This document shows, in pieces, positions 46,442 to 55,183 of a stretch of 64,000 nucleotides of DNA. The position numbers and the translations under genes were made by a program. Under the pieces are notes generated by a model, which was not told the origin of the DNA, ran no database searches, and saw nothing but the letters and a program-made list of their open reading frames with translations. The stretch is from Microvirga sp. 17 mud 1-3. Lineage in GTDB: Bacteria > Pseudomonadota > Alphaproteobacteria > Rhizobiales > Beijerinckiaceae. Every line of letters starts with the position of its first letter. Positions within the stretch are counted from its first letter, which is position 1. The stretch spans positions 682,001 through 746,000 of the forward strand of contig NZ_CP029481.1 of NCBI RefSeq assembly GCF_003151255.1, written 5' to 3'.

Positions 46442-47538
46442 TGAGATTCCTGGCTGTTGTTCTCCTCGCCCTTCTGATGCCGTGCTTCGCAAGCGCGTCG
46501 ACACGCATCAAGGATATCGCCTCTGTTCAAGGCGTCCGCGATAACCAGCTTGTCGGATACGGACTCGTCATGGGCCTTCAGGGAACAGGTGACACCCTTA
46601 GGAACTCCCAGTTCACTGAACAGTCTCTCCAATCAATGCTTGACCGGATGGGAGTGAATGTCCGGGATATGCCTCTTCGGACCAGGAATGTAGCGGCTGT
46701 TGCAGTGACAGCGGATCTGCCTCCCTTCATTGGCACAGGGTCGCGAATTGACGTCACGGTCACGTCTCTTGGTGATGCAACATCCCTCAAAGGCGGCACA
46801 CTGATGCTGACGTCCCTCATGGGCGGAGACGGACAGGTCTATGCGGTAGCGCAAGGCCCTGTCGCGGTTTCAGGTTTCAATGCAACCGGACAAGCGGAGA
46901 GCCTGACACAAGGTGTTGCCACTGCAGGTCGGATACCGAACGGTGCCCTCATTGAAAGAGAGGTGCCCGGGGCAATGAGGGAAATGTCCACCCTGGTGCT
47001 GGAGTTGAAGAATCCTGACTACAAAACAGCCACCTTAGTGACCGACGCGATTAACGCATATGCGCTGGGGCGTTATGGAAAGCGTGTCGCAACACCGCGT
47101 GACTTCCGGACAGTCGCTCTGAACAAGCCGCGTGATATCGGCACGACGCGATTTATCGCGGAACTGGGGGATTTGCGTGTGCAGCCTGATACCCCCGCCC
47201 GTGTTGTCGTGGACCAGAGAACGGGAACGGTTGTCATCGGCAAAAATGTGCAGATTTCGACGGTTGCGATGACACACGGAAATTTAACAGTGCGCGTGAC
47301 CGAAACACCTCTTGTGTCACAGCCTGAGCCGTTCTCGAACGGGCGTACGACAGTTGTTCCTCGAACACAAATTACGGCAAGCGAGCCCGATGCTCACCTT
47401 GCGGTGATTGGCGGTTCGGATCTTCAGACGCTTGTCAAGGGGCTGAACCAGATTGGCCTCAAGCCGACGGACATTATCGCGATCCTGCAAGCCGTGAAGA
47501 CTGCAGGCGCTCTGCAAGCCGACCTGATCGTGCAATGA
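46441..47538 (+). CDS. flgI: Flagellar P-ring protein FlgI
   Basis: A secreted protein of 365 residues that forms the periplasmic P ring around the rod. The signal peptide MRFLAVVLLALLMPCFASA precedes TRIKDIASVQGVRDNQLVGYG, the conserved FlgI start. ASEPDAHLAVIGGSDLQTLVKGLNQIGLKPTDIIAIL is the typical C-terminal region. It overlaps flgA by one base and motE by four. Confidence 0.96.
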   Translation: MRFLAVVLLALLMPCFASASTRIKDIASVQGVRDNQLVGYGLVMGLQGTGDTLRNSQFTEQSLQSMLDRMGVNVRDMPLRTRNVAAVAVTADLPPFIGTGSRIDVTVTSLGDATSLKGGTLMLTSLMGGDGQVYAVAQGPVAVSGFNATGQAESLTQGVATAGRIPNGALIEREVPGAMREMSTLVLELKNPDYKTATLVTDAINAYALGRYGKRVATPRDFRTVALNKPRDIGTTRFIAELGDLRVQPDTPARVVVDQRTGTVVIGKNVQISTVAMTHGNLTVRVTETPLVSQPEPFSNGRTTVVPRTQITASEPDAHLAVIGGSDLQTLVKGLNQIGLKPTDIIAILQAVKTAGALQADLIVQ

Positions 47539-48155
47539 CTCCGTCTGGACCCATTGGCTGGTGCGATGCCGTTGCCAAACGAACGGTGGCTGATACCGTG
47601 AAAATGGATCGTGATCTTATGAAGACTTTCTCGCTCCCGTTTCAGCTCCTTCTCGCCACAGGCCTTATTCTAGGATCGCAAGGAGCGAGTATCGCTCAAG
47701 AGAAGTCGACGCAGGCGGCAAACAGTTTGCCGAAGGCGGAAGCTATAAAAGAACCGAAGCAGAACCCATACTGCGCTAACATTGCGGATGCCGCGGCAGA
47801 TGCCCGATATGCCTGGCAGAAGGAAACTCTGACGGCTCTCGAGAAGGAAATTGAGGGCAGAATCAAGGTTCTCGAGGGAAAAAGAGCCGAATACGAGGAA
47901 TGGCTACGCAAGCGCAATGAGTTCCTTGCGAAGGCTGATGAAACGGTCGTGGCAATCTATACCAGAATGCGCCCTGATGCTGCCGCGCTCCAACTCGCCA
48001 ATATGCACGATGAAGCTGCCGCTGCCATACTGGCAAAACTAAGCCCTAGAAATGCAAGCGCCGTTCTTAATGAGATGGAGCCTGCCCGCGCAGCCCAGCT
48101 GACCGGTGTACTTACTGATGCTGCGAAGCGTTCTCAGGAGAGCGAAAAGTCATGA
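47535..48155 (+). CDS. motE: Motility chaperone MotE
   Basis: A periplasmic protein of up to 206 residues with an MgtE N-terminal-like domain at its C-terminal end (LANMHDEAAAAILAKLSPRNASAVLNEMEPARAAQL) preceded by a coiled coil (KETLTALEKEIEGRIKVLEGKRAEY). In Sinorhizobium MotE is a chaperone needed for stable folding of MotC, and lies between flgI and flgH exactly as here. The ATG at 47535 overlaps the flgI stop, but the signal peptide (MKTFSLPFQLLLATGLILG) begins at 47619, so the true start may be 47604 or 47619. Confidence 0.88.
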   Translation: MTPSGPIGWCDAVAKRTVADTVKMDRDLMKTFSLPFQLLLATGLILGSQGASIAQEKSTQAANSLPKAEAIKEPKQNPYCANIADAAADARYAWQKETLTALEKEIEGRIKVLEGKRAEYEEWLRKRNEFLAKADETVVAIYTRMRPDAAALQLANMHDEAAAAILAKLSPRNASAVLNEMEPARAAQLTGVLTDAAKRSQESEKS

Positions 48156-48847
48156 TGAGATATATCTCCCTCTCTGTGATCGCACTCTCTCTGGGAGCCT
48201 GCGCATCGAGTGAACTTGGCCGTGAGCCGGCAATGACGCCTGTTGGATATGGTCTCACCGTTGCAAGAGAACCGGTTCCAACGGTGTTCGGAGCCGCCGC
48301 CAGAACGTCTCACTATTCGCTCTGGACGCAAAACAGCGCCGATCTCTTTCAGGATCCGCGAGCAAAAAAGGTAGGCGACGTCATCACGGTCAGCATTCAG
48401 ATCAACGACAAAGCCCAGTTTGACAACGCGAGCGATCGGTCGCGCAGTTCCAAAATCAATCTGGGCTTCGGGGCCAAGTATGGCTTCAATGGGAACACTG
48501 GGGACTACTCCGGGAGCGGAGACATTCGTTCGGGATCATCCACCGAGGGCCAGGGATCAATTGATCGATCAGAGAAGCTTAGATTGTCAGTCGCAGCGGT
48601 CGTGACTGAGGTTCTACCGAATGGAAATCTCATCATCAGTGGCTCCCAGGAGGTGCGCGTCAATTTTGAGGTTCGCGTTCTGAACATCGCGGGCATCGTT
48701 CGCCCGAACGATGTCTCTCGGAAAAATACGATCAGCTACGAAAAGATTGCCGAGGCGCGAATATCCTACGGTGGGCGAGGGCGCATCACGGACGTCCAGC
48801 AGCCAGCCTGGGGGCAACAAGTCTATGACGCGATCACGCCGTTCTGA
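48152..48847 (+). CDS. flgH: Flagellar L-ring lipoprotein FlgH
   Basis: An outer-membrane lipoprotein of 231 residues that forms the L ring. The signal peptide ends in the lipobox LGAC, lipidated Cys at residue 17. The FlgH core follows: SADLFQDPRAKKVGDVITV, then SAAVVTEVLPNGNLIISGSQ-type and VRPNDVSRKNTI segments, all strongly conserved. It overlaps motE by four bases. Confidence 0.96.
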   Translation: MMRYISLSVIALSLGACASSELGREPAMTPVGYGLTVAREPVPTVFGAAARTSHYSLWTQNSADLFQDPRAKKVGDVITVSIQINDKAQFDNASDRSRSSKINLGFGAKYGFNGNTGDYSGSGDIRSGSSTEGQGSIDRSEKLRLSVAAVVTEVLPNGNLIISGSQEVRVNFEVRVLNIAGIVRPNDVSRKNTISYEKIAEARISYGGRGRITDVQQPAWGQQVYDAITPF

Positions 48848-48867
48848 ACGAGCGTGGGAGATATCTT

Positions 48868-49359
48868 ATGAAGCGGAAGAAATTAGGACTTCCTGCCTCA
48901 GGAGAGCGAGGAAGCTGGCTTGTAATACTGACAGTCCTTAGCCTCCTTGCCGCAGGAACCGGAGGAGCCTTTGGCTTGTATCTTGTTTCAAAGGTCGAAA
49001 AGGCCGTCGATGAAAAGAAAAAGGGTGAGGAGGGTAAGAAGGCCCCAACCCTCGCATATTCAGGAGAGCTGACGTCCAAAGCAATCTTGCCCGTCGTCAC
49101 GAACCTCGCCAACGGAGACGACACTTGGATACGCCTCGAATCCTCTATCATCTTCACGAATGGGGCCTTGCAGAACCCTGATGTTGCTGTCGCGGAAATT
49201 AGGCAAGATATTCTAGCCTATCTTAGGACTCTTTCTGTATCACAGATCCAGGGCGCCAGCGGTCTCCAGCATCTTCGAGAGGATCTGAACGAGCGCGTTG
49301 CCTTGCGGACCAAAGGGCTGGTCCGAGAGCTCATCGTAGAAACTCTTGTTGTGCAATGA
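48868..49359 (+). CDS. fliL: Flagellar basal body-associated protein FliL
   Basis: An inner-membrane protein of 163 residues with one membrane segment (about 15-37: LVILTVLSLLAAGTGGAFGL) and a periplasmic domain with SSIIFTNG and the C-terminal RTLSVSQIQGASGLQHLREDL, which match FliL. FliL surrounds and supports the stators. It is 20 bases after flgH. Confidence 0.93.
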   Translation: MKRKKLGLPASGERGSWLVILTVLSLLAAGTGGAFGLYLVSKVEKAVDEKKKGEEGKKAPTLAYSGELTSKAILPVVTNLANGDDTWIRLESSIIFTNGALQNPDVAVAEIRQDILAYLRTLSVSQIQGASGLQHLREDLNERVALRTKGLVRELIVETLVVQ

Positions 49360-49452
49360 GGCAGCCCAATCAAACATAACGTCACGTCGAGTTTCCACGA
49401 CCTAGCGCACGTCATTGATAATATAGTTCATGCTATAATGGTCTGATAGATA

Positions 49453-50190
49453 ATGAAATTGAGACTACTTTTCATCGCCGCTTTTTCGACATTTGCGACT
49501 GCGGCGATTGCCCAAGTTCCGGGCTTGGACGCCCTTCTGCCCCCAGGCGATGGAGCTGCGAGCGGGCGGATTGTTCAGATCATCGCACTACTTACCGTCC
49601 TTTCGCTTGCACCGGGCCTCCTCATCATGGTGACTAGCTTTACACGGTTTGTGGTGGCCCTGTCCTTTTTAAGGTCAGGCCTAGGACTTCAAAGCACGCC
49701 GGCCAACCTCTTCCTTATCAGTTTGTCATTGTTCATGACGTTCTACGTCATGGCGCCAACCTTTGATCGCGCATGGAACGAGGGCGTTCGGCCTCTGACG
49801 GAGAATAAAATAACAGAAGCAGAGGCTTTCGCGCGTGTCGCCGATCCCTTCCGCGACTTCATGCTCTCTCATGTTCGACCAAAAGATTTGCAGACGTTCA
49901 GCGATATGGCAGCGATAAATTTTCCTAAAGGAGAAGAGGGCGCGAAGGTCGATCTAAGGGTCATCATTCCGGCCTTCATGATTTCAGAATTAAGGCGTGG
50001 CTTCGAGATCGGCTTCCTCATCGCTCTTCCCTTCCTTGTAATTGATATGATCGTCGCAACGCTTGTAATGTCTATGGGCATGATGATGATGCCGCCGACA
50101 GTCCTATCTCTACCTTTTAAAATTCTGTTCTTTCTGCTGATCGACGGCTGGAATCTATTGATCAGCGGCCTCGTTCGATCCTACTTCTGA
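49453..50190 (+). CDS. fliP: Flagellar type III export gate protein FliP
   Basis: A membrane protein of 245 residues forming the FliPQR export gate. A signal-type N terminus is followed by LAPGLLIMVTSFTRFVVALS, the long external loop and the C-terminal FEIGFLIALPFLVIDMIVA and LPFKILFFLLIDGWNLL, all diagnostic. It follows fliL after a 93-base AT-rich gap containing a perfect TATAAT (49434-49439) but no well-placed -35 element, so a separate promoter is possible but unproven. No fliQ, fliR or flhB follows in this window. Confidence 0.95.
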   Translation: MKLRLLFIAAFSTFATAAIAQVPGLDALLPPGDGAASGRIVQIIALLTVLSLAPGLLIMVTSFTRFVVALSFLRSGLGLQSTPANLFLISLSLFMTFYVMAPTFDRAWNEGVRPLTENKITEAEAFARVADPFRDFMLSHVRPKDLQTFSDMAAINFPKGEEGAKVDLRVIIPAFMISELRRGFEIGFLIALPFLVIDMIVATLVMSMGMMMMPPTVLSLPFKILFFLLIDGWNLLISGLVRSYF

Positions 50191-50266
50191 GCATCTGTGC
50201 TGACCGGGTTCAGCAGGTTGTCACTCGCAATGTGCTGATCAAATTCGACGAGAAGGTCGCACACAC

Positions 50267-50470
50267 TTATGCCGGCAAGTCGATCCCCGCTGGATTGTAA
50301 CGCGCTGCCGGCATCGCATAACCCTTTTTTGCGAGCAATGCGGTCTCAGCCCTTGCGTACACAGAGCGCCGGTATCGCGCATAGCCGTCCTTTGTAGATC
50401 CTGCGTAGGGTGACCGCTTCTCGCCTGCGCAATCTCCACACAAGGTTGAATAGTGAAATTGCCGCGACAT
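50267..50470 (-). CDS. Possible small protein in the fliP-fliF gap
   Basis: The 307-base gap between fliP and fliF is otherwise empty. On the minus strand it holds a frame of about 67 residues (MSRQFHYSTLCGDCAGEKRS...) whose later part (RAETALLAKKGYAMPAARY) has a natural protein composition, unlike typical chance frames nearby. Possible starts are ATG 50470 or 50494; neither has a good ribosome site. I recognise no family. It may be a chance frame or a decayed gene. Confidence 0.3.
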   Translation of the reverse strand: MSRQFHYSTLCGDCAGEKRSPYAGSTKDGYARYRRSVYARAETALLAKKGYAMPAARYNPAGIDLPA

Positions 50471-50497
50471 TAGACGCTTTATATATCGAGCCATTGA

Positions 50498-52135
50498 ATG
50501 ACCGGTCGTCAGCACGCTGAAAAACTCTGGACGAATATTCTTGAGCTTGGAGCGCGTCGTCTAGCTGCGCTCGGACTGATCGGGCTAGCCGTTTTCCTGG
50601 GCGTTGGCATCGGCGCGTACTATTTGAGTCGCCCTGCCCAGGAAGCTCTGTATGTCGGCTTAGAGCGTGAAGACGTCAGCCGCATCGGTGCCGTCCTGAA
50701 GGATGCCGGAATTCCTTTCGATGTTAGCTCCGACGGAACGTCGGTTCTGGTTCGATATGGACATACGGCGCAGGCTCGGATGCTTCTTGCCGAGAAAGGT
50801 CTGCCCCAGAGCTCGAAGTCTGGATACGAGCTATTCAACGACCTGGGATCGCTCGGTCTGACTTCGTTTATGCAGGAAGTCACCCGCGTGAGGGCGCTGG
50901 AGGGTGAGATCGCCCGCACGATCCAAACCATGAAGGGCGTTAAGGCTGCTCGTGTCCATATCGTTTTGCCAGATCGAGGGTCCTTTCGCCGCGACCAGCA
51001 GCCTGCATCTGCCTCGGTCGTCGTTCGTACAGAGCCAGCAGATGATATGGGTTCAGCGCAGGCTATTAGACATCTTGTAGCCTCCGCCATACCCGGCATG
51101 AAAGCCGATCGCGTCACCGTTCTTAATACAGACGGAATGCTCCTCATGTCGGGAGACGACGGAGCGAATGCCTCAACGGGACGAATGGCAAGTCTGGAGC
51201 GAAATGTTGGCCGCGAGATACAGGAGAATATCCGCCGGACCCTGACCCCCTATTTGGGCCTTGGAAATTTTGAGGTCAGTGTCGCGGCACGCTTGAATAC
51301 CGATAAAACCAGCATCAACGAGACCATCTTTAATCCTGAGTCTAAGGTCGAGCGTTCAATTAGAACCGTTAGAGAGACTGAGGTCTCGCAGAATCGTGCC
51401 AATCAGAAGCCTGCGACTGTCCAGCAGAATCTGCCTGAGGAAAGAGTAAGGGCAGAGGGTGGAGAAAGCTCCAGCGAGGATAATCAGCGTCGTGAAGAGC
51501 TGACGAACTACGAAATCTCTTCCAAGACAATCCAAACTGTGAGTGACGGATATGCAATCAAGAATCTATCGGTTGCTGTTCTGGTTAATAAGAGCCGCTT
51601 GTCTTCTCTCTCAGGTGGGGAAAGCGCAGATCAAGCAGCCATTGATGCAAAGATAACTGAGATCGAGCAGCTTGTCTCGTCCGCGGCAGGATTCGAAAAA
51701 GGACGGGGTGATCAGATTAAGGTTGCTGCTGTCGGGTTTGTCGACGACGGCCGCATGATGGAGCCGACGCCGGCGCTCGGATTCGCGGATGTTCTTATGC
51801 GCCAGTTTGGAAATGTCATCAATGCCCTGACGATCTTGGTTGTCACAACACTCTTGATTTGGTTCGGCCTGCGTCCGGCTGTGACCGCAATCCTCGCAAG
51901 GTCTGAAGCTGAGAAGGCCTTTGCGAGCGAAACGCCGGCACTAGAGAATGCTGAATCCATACTTGCGGAGGCCAATGCACAAATTGAGTCGGCCGAGACC
52001 GTGCCTAACCTGATTGAAGACCTTACCGGAAAGTTGAGCCGCTCGCCTCAGAAGAAGCTTGAGCAATTGATTGAGTATGACGAAGAGCATGCTGTATCCA
52101 TTCTCAAGCAATGGCTGATTCAAGAGGCGGCATAG
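50498..52135 (+). CDS. fliF: Flagellar MS-ring protein FliF
   Basis: A protein of 545 residues with two membrane helices (LAALGLIGLAVFLGVGIGAYY near residue 17-37 and INALTILVVTTLLIWFGLRP near 445). The periplasmic ring-building motifs are visible: GIPFDVSSDGTSVLVRYGHTAQ-type, NDLGSLGLTSFMQEVTRVRALEG, and ARVHIVLPDRGSFRR. It forms the MS ring on which the rotor and export apparatus assemble. It starts a second flagellar sub-operon (fliF-fliH-like-motB-motC-fliK). Confidence 0.95.
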   Translation: MTGRQHAEKLWTNILELGARRLAALGLIGLAVFLGVGIGAYYLSRPAQEALYVGLEREDVSRIGAVLKDAGIPFDVSSDGTSVLVRYGHTAQARMLLAEKGLPQSSKSGYELFNDLGSLGLTSFMQEVTRVRALEGEIARTIQTMKGVKAARVHIVLPDRGSFRRDQQPASASVVVRTEPADDMGSAQAIRHLVASAIPGMKADRVTVLNTDGMLLMSGDDGANASTGRMASLERNVGREIQENIRRTLTPYLGLGNFEVSVAARLNTDKTSINETIFNPESKVERSIRTVRETEVSQNRANQKPATVQQNLPEERVRAEGGESSSEDNQRREELTNYEISSKTIQTVSDGYAIKNLSVAVLVNKSRLSSLSGGESADQAAIDAKITEIEQLVSSAAGFEKGRGDQIKVAAVGFVDDGRMMEPTPALGFADVLMRQFGNVINALTILVVTTLLIWFGLRPAVTAILARSEAEKAFASETPALENAESILAEANAQIESAETVPNLIEDLTGKLSRSPQKKLEQLIEYDEEHAVSILKQWLIQEAA

Positions 52136-52761
52136 TGGCAGTCTCGATCGCTGACTACTTAATGGAATTCGACTTGGGGAACGGAGGCGAAAAGCCGCGA
52201 CCGGTCCAGGCGAGCCTCATTGTTACACCTCATGAAGAAGCTCGAAACATTCAGGAGGAACTAATCAGGGCCGCGGAACTGCGCGTCCGTAATGAGGAAA
52301 GACAGACGGCTGAGCGCACACTTGAGGTGACTTTAGCTGCTGAGCGCGCCGCAGCAGAAGATCGCCTTCGCGTAGAGCGGGAACGTTGGGCGCGAGAGGA
52401 GGCTGAGAAGCTCTCCGCAGAGCTGACGACCGGCCTGAAAATCATTGAGGAGAAAGTCAGCGACAAGGTCGCTAAGATTTTAATTCCCTTCCTTGGCGCT
52501 ACGCTTCGTGAAAAGGTTCTAAGCGAGCTTGCGTCCACTCTCGATGCATTGCTCGCTCGTGGGAATGCAACGTCTGTTACGATTGCGGCATCGGCTGATC
52601 TCATATCCGAGCTTGAGCCGCGCCTCAATGTCCCGAGCGATTCCATAAAATATCTTCGCAATCAGGAATCTGATTTTCGAATTGTCGCTGACGAGACCAT
52701 TATCGAAACGCGATTAAGTGCTTGGCTGGGTCGGCTATCTGAACCCTTGAAGGGAGTTTAA
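52135..52761 (+). CDS. FliH-like flagellar export protein (remote similarity)
   Basis: A cytoplasmic protein of 208 residues starting at GTG 52135, one base overlapping the fliF stop. Residues about 45-100 form a Glu/Arg/Ala-rich helix or coiled coil (EELIRAAELRVRNEERQTAE). A C-terminal alpha/beta domain follows with TSVTIAASADLISELEPRL and SDFRIVADETIIETRLSAWL, a pattern like the end of FliH/HrpE, which bind and regulate the export ATPase FliI. No obvious fliH is elsewhere in this window, and the position fits. Sequence similarity is weak, so FliH identity is an inference; the gene is certainly real. Confidence 0.8.
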   Translation: MAVSIADYLMEFDLGNGGEKPRPVQASLIVTPHEEARNIQEELIRAAELRVRNEERQTAERTLEVTLAAERAAAEDRLRVERERWAREEAEKLSAELTTGLKIIEEKVSDKVAKILIPFLGATLREKVLSELASTLDALLARGNATSVTIAASADLISELEPRLNVPSDSIKYLRNQESDFRIVADETIIETRLSAWLGRLSEPLKGV

Positions 52762-52763
52762 AT

Positions 52764-53972
52764 ATGTCCGATTCCGATAAGCAGGAAATTATCATCGTCC
52801 GCCGCTATGAGGTTGAGGAAGAGAGCCACAAAGGCGGGGTTTGGAAGATCGCTCATGCTGACTTTATGACAGCCATGATGGCGTTTTTCCTCGTCATGTG
52901 GCTCATCAGCGTGACCGATAACGAAACGCGGTCTACAATTTCGAATTACTTCAATCCCTTAAAGCTGGCTGAAAGCACAACTGATCGCAAAGGGCTAAAC
53001 GACCCTAAAAATGACTCTCATGAGACGAAGGAGGGGAGCAGCAAGACAACAACCCAGAAGGGGGCTGCTGACGACAAGGGGGGGCGTGCCCCGCAAACCA
53101 AAAAGTCTCGCTTTGAAGAAGGGGCCCTGTTCCAGGACCCCTATGCAGTGCTGGCAAAATTGGCGACTGAAGGCGAGCAGGACCAGGCGCGTGATACCTT
53201 AGGAGCAGACAGTCCCCTTGGCGAATCTGGCGATCCAGGTATGAACGGTGGCGAAGCATATCGTGACCCCTTTGATCCGCTCTATTGGCAGGTTGCCCCT
53301 ATGCCAAAGGCCAAGACGAAGACGCCTGGAACTCCAGGAACGATGCCGCCCGCGCCAGAAGAAGGACTCATTGACGCGCTAGCGCCATCTTCCAAGGCGC
53401 AGATCGATGCGGCGAGTATGGATAGGGGCATGGGCCCCGGGGTGCCCGCGCCCTCTGCCGACAAGGTCGCTCCTTCCGAAAAGGCAACCTCGCTACAAGT
53501 TGCTGACAAGGCGGGGCTGGAGACGGAAATCAAGGCTGAGATTCAGAAAGCGGTTCCAACCTCAAGATCGGAACAGGCACCGAAGGTTGAGGTCAGCCGG
53601 ACTAATGAAGGGGTCCTTATTAGTGTCACGGATGATCTTAATTTCAGCATGTTTGCGGTAGGCTCGGCTGAGCCTCAGCCAAAAGTAGTCCGTGCCATGG
53701 AGAAGATCGCGAAGGTTATCAGCAGTCGACCGGGCAAGATCGTCATTCGCGGCCATACAGACGGGCGCCCGTTCAAGTCAGCAACCTATGACAACTGGCG
53801 TTTGTCGACGGCGCGCGCACACATGGCGGCTTACATGCTTATCCGTGGAGGGATTGACGAAGCGCGGATTGCCCGAGTGGAGGGACATGCGGACAGGAGC
53901 TTAAGAAACTCCTCCGATGCTAATGCGGCTGAGAACAGACGGATCGAGATACTCCTGCAGGAGGGGTCGTAG
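52764..53972 (+). CDS. motB: Flagellar motor stator protein MotB (large alphaproteobacterial form)
   Basis: A protein of 402 residues. A single membrane helix with the proton-binding D33 (HADFMTAMMAFFLVMWLIS) sits near the N terminus. A long Pro/Lys/Glu-rich linker (about 80-270), much longer than in E. coli MotB, separates it from the OmpA-like peptidoglycan-binding domain (KIVIRGHTDGRPFKSATYDNW and RVEGHADRSLRN). In Sinorhizobium this linker interacts with MotC. motA is not in this window. It is two bases after the FliH-like gene and overlaps motC by one base. Confidence 0.93.
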   Translation: MSDSDKQEIIIVRRYEVEEESHKGGVWKIAHADFMTAMMAFFLVMWLISVTDNETRSTISNYFNPLKLAESTTDRKGLNDPKNDSHETKEGSSKTTTQKGAADDKGGRAPQTKKSRFEEGALFQDPYAVLAKLATEGEQDQARDTLGADSPLGESGDPGMNGGEAYRDPFDPLYWQVAPMPKAKTKTPGTPGTMPPAPEEGLIDALAPSSKAQIDAASMDRGMGPGVPAPSADKVAPSEKATSLQVADKAGLETEIKAEIQKAVPTSRSEQAPKVEVSRTNEGVLISVTDDLNFSMFAVGSAEPQPKVVRAMEKIAKVISSRPGKIVIRGHTDGRPFKSATYDNWRLSTARAHMAAYMLIRGGIDEARIARVEGHADRSLRNSSDANAAENRRIEILLQEGS

Positions 53973-55183
53973 TGCTGGCTCTTCGGCGTTCAGTACTGGC
54001 GTTTTTCGCGGTTCTATCCGCAGGGATGTCTTCTGCTGTGGCGCAGCAGAATCTGAACACATTGGAACCAGGTGCATCGCCGGTTGAACTTGTGCGAACA
54101 CTCCAGATTTTGCAGGATCAAATTGCCTCTGGTTCAACTAATGCACATGTTGCTCAAAGAGCCCTGTTGACGCGGATCGATGAGAAGCTCACGTCCATGG
54201 ACCCGTCAGTTTGGCGGGAACCAAAGAATACGAGGGCGGCTGTAACCTATGTTCTCAGTGGAGGTCGGCCCGATGTGCTCAAGAAGATCCTTCCAATAGA
54301 GGGACGAGAGCCACGGGACGATGCGCTTGTGAAAGGGGCGCTGGCTTACGTAGAGGGTCGGGAGGAAGAGGCACAAAAGATCCTTGGTGATATCGATCCA
54401 AATACGCTCCCTCCTACCATATCGGGCCAGGTCGCATTGGTGCAGGCGGCTCTTCATGTTCGTGACGATCCGTCTAAATCAATCATATTGCTGGACTTTG
54501 CGCGACTTCAGCTTCCGGGCACTCTCGTGGAAGAGGCGGCCCTAAGAAGAGAGATCTTCGTGGTCAGTCAAGCTGGCGATACGAAGAAATTCGATTTCCT
54601 GTCGCGGCAGTACCTGAGGCGATTCCGGTACTCCGTTTATGCAGGAAACTTCAGACAGCGCTTTGCTGCAGCACTCATGCGACTTGAGTTCACCCGTGAT
54701 CCGGGCTTCTTCTCCAGGCTTGTGGCGATGCTAAGTGAACTGGAGCCAGCAGGGCAGCTTGAACTATATCTCCTAGTTGCTCGTGCGGCTGTCAGTCAGG
54801 GACAAACCCAGGCTGCAATTCTCGCCTCGGATAAAGCGGCTGAGCTTTCGTCAAGGGACAAGCTTAGCGCCAACAGAGCTCAACTTTATAGAGCTGCCGC
54901 TCTGATCGTCACGCGTCAAGGGTTTGAAGAGGCTGCTCGCCAGCTAGGAAGCGTTGATCGCTCTATTCTCGAGGCGACTGATATGGCGTTGCTGGATTCA
55001 GCGCTGTCAATGGCGACATACATTCGCAAAAGCCCTGGCGAGGCAGTTGCTGCTGCAGCCAATACTTTGCCTTCTCTGCCTCCGAAGGATGTGGACAGCC
55101 CCGCTCAAGCGCCTACCCCCACGATATCGCGTGCGCAGGAAGTTCTTGGTCAGATTGATAAGCTCGTTCGGAAGGGAAACTGA
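53972..55183 (+). CDS. motC: Periplasmic motility protein MotC
   Basis: A secreted protein of 403 residues, found only in Hyphomicrobiales and relatives. Signal peptide MLALRRSVLAFFAVLSAGMS... with cleavage after AVAQ. The body is largely helical, with LVRTLQILQDQIASGSTNAH near the N terminus and repeated helical hairpins. In Sinorhizobium MotC binds the periplasmic part of MotB and is required for motor function; its chaperone MotE is encoded in the upstream operon. Translation starts at a GTG overlapping the motB stop (TAGTG). Confidence 0.9.
   Translation: MLALRRSVLAFFAVLSAGMSSAVAQQNLNTLEPGASPVELVRTLQILQDQIASGSTNAHVAQRALLTRIDEKLTSMDPSVWREPKNTRAAVTYVLSGGRPDVLKKILPIEGREPRDDALVKGALAYVEGREEEAQKILGDIDPNTLPPTISGQVALVQAALHVRDDPSKSIILLDFARLQLPGTLVEEAALRREIFVVSQAGDTKKFDFLSRQYLRRFRYSVYAGNFRQRFAAALMRLEFTRDPGFFSRLVAMLSELEPAGQLELYLLVARAAVSQGQTQAAILASDKAAELSSRDKLSANRAQLYRAAALIVTRQGFEEAARQLGSVDRSILEATDMALLDSALSMATYIRKSPGEAVAAAANTLPSLPPKDVDSPAQAPTPTISRAQEVLGQIDKLVRKGN

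Noticed and set aside
49415..49439. A sigma-70 promoter before fliP
   Set aside because: TATAAT is perfect, but the only TTGATA is 13 bases away, too close for a normal promoter; kept only as a remark under fliP.
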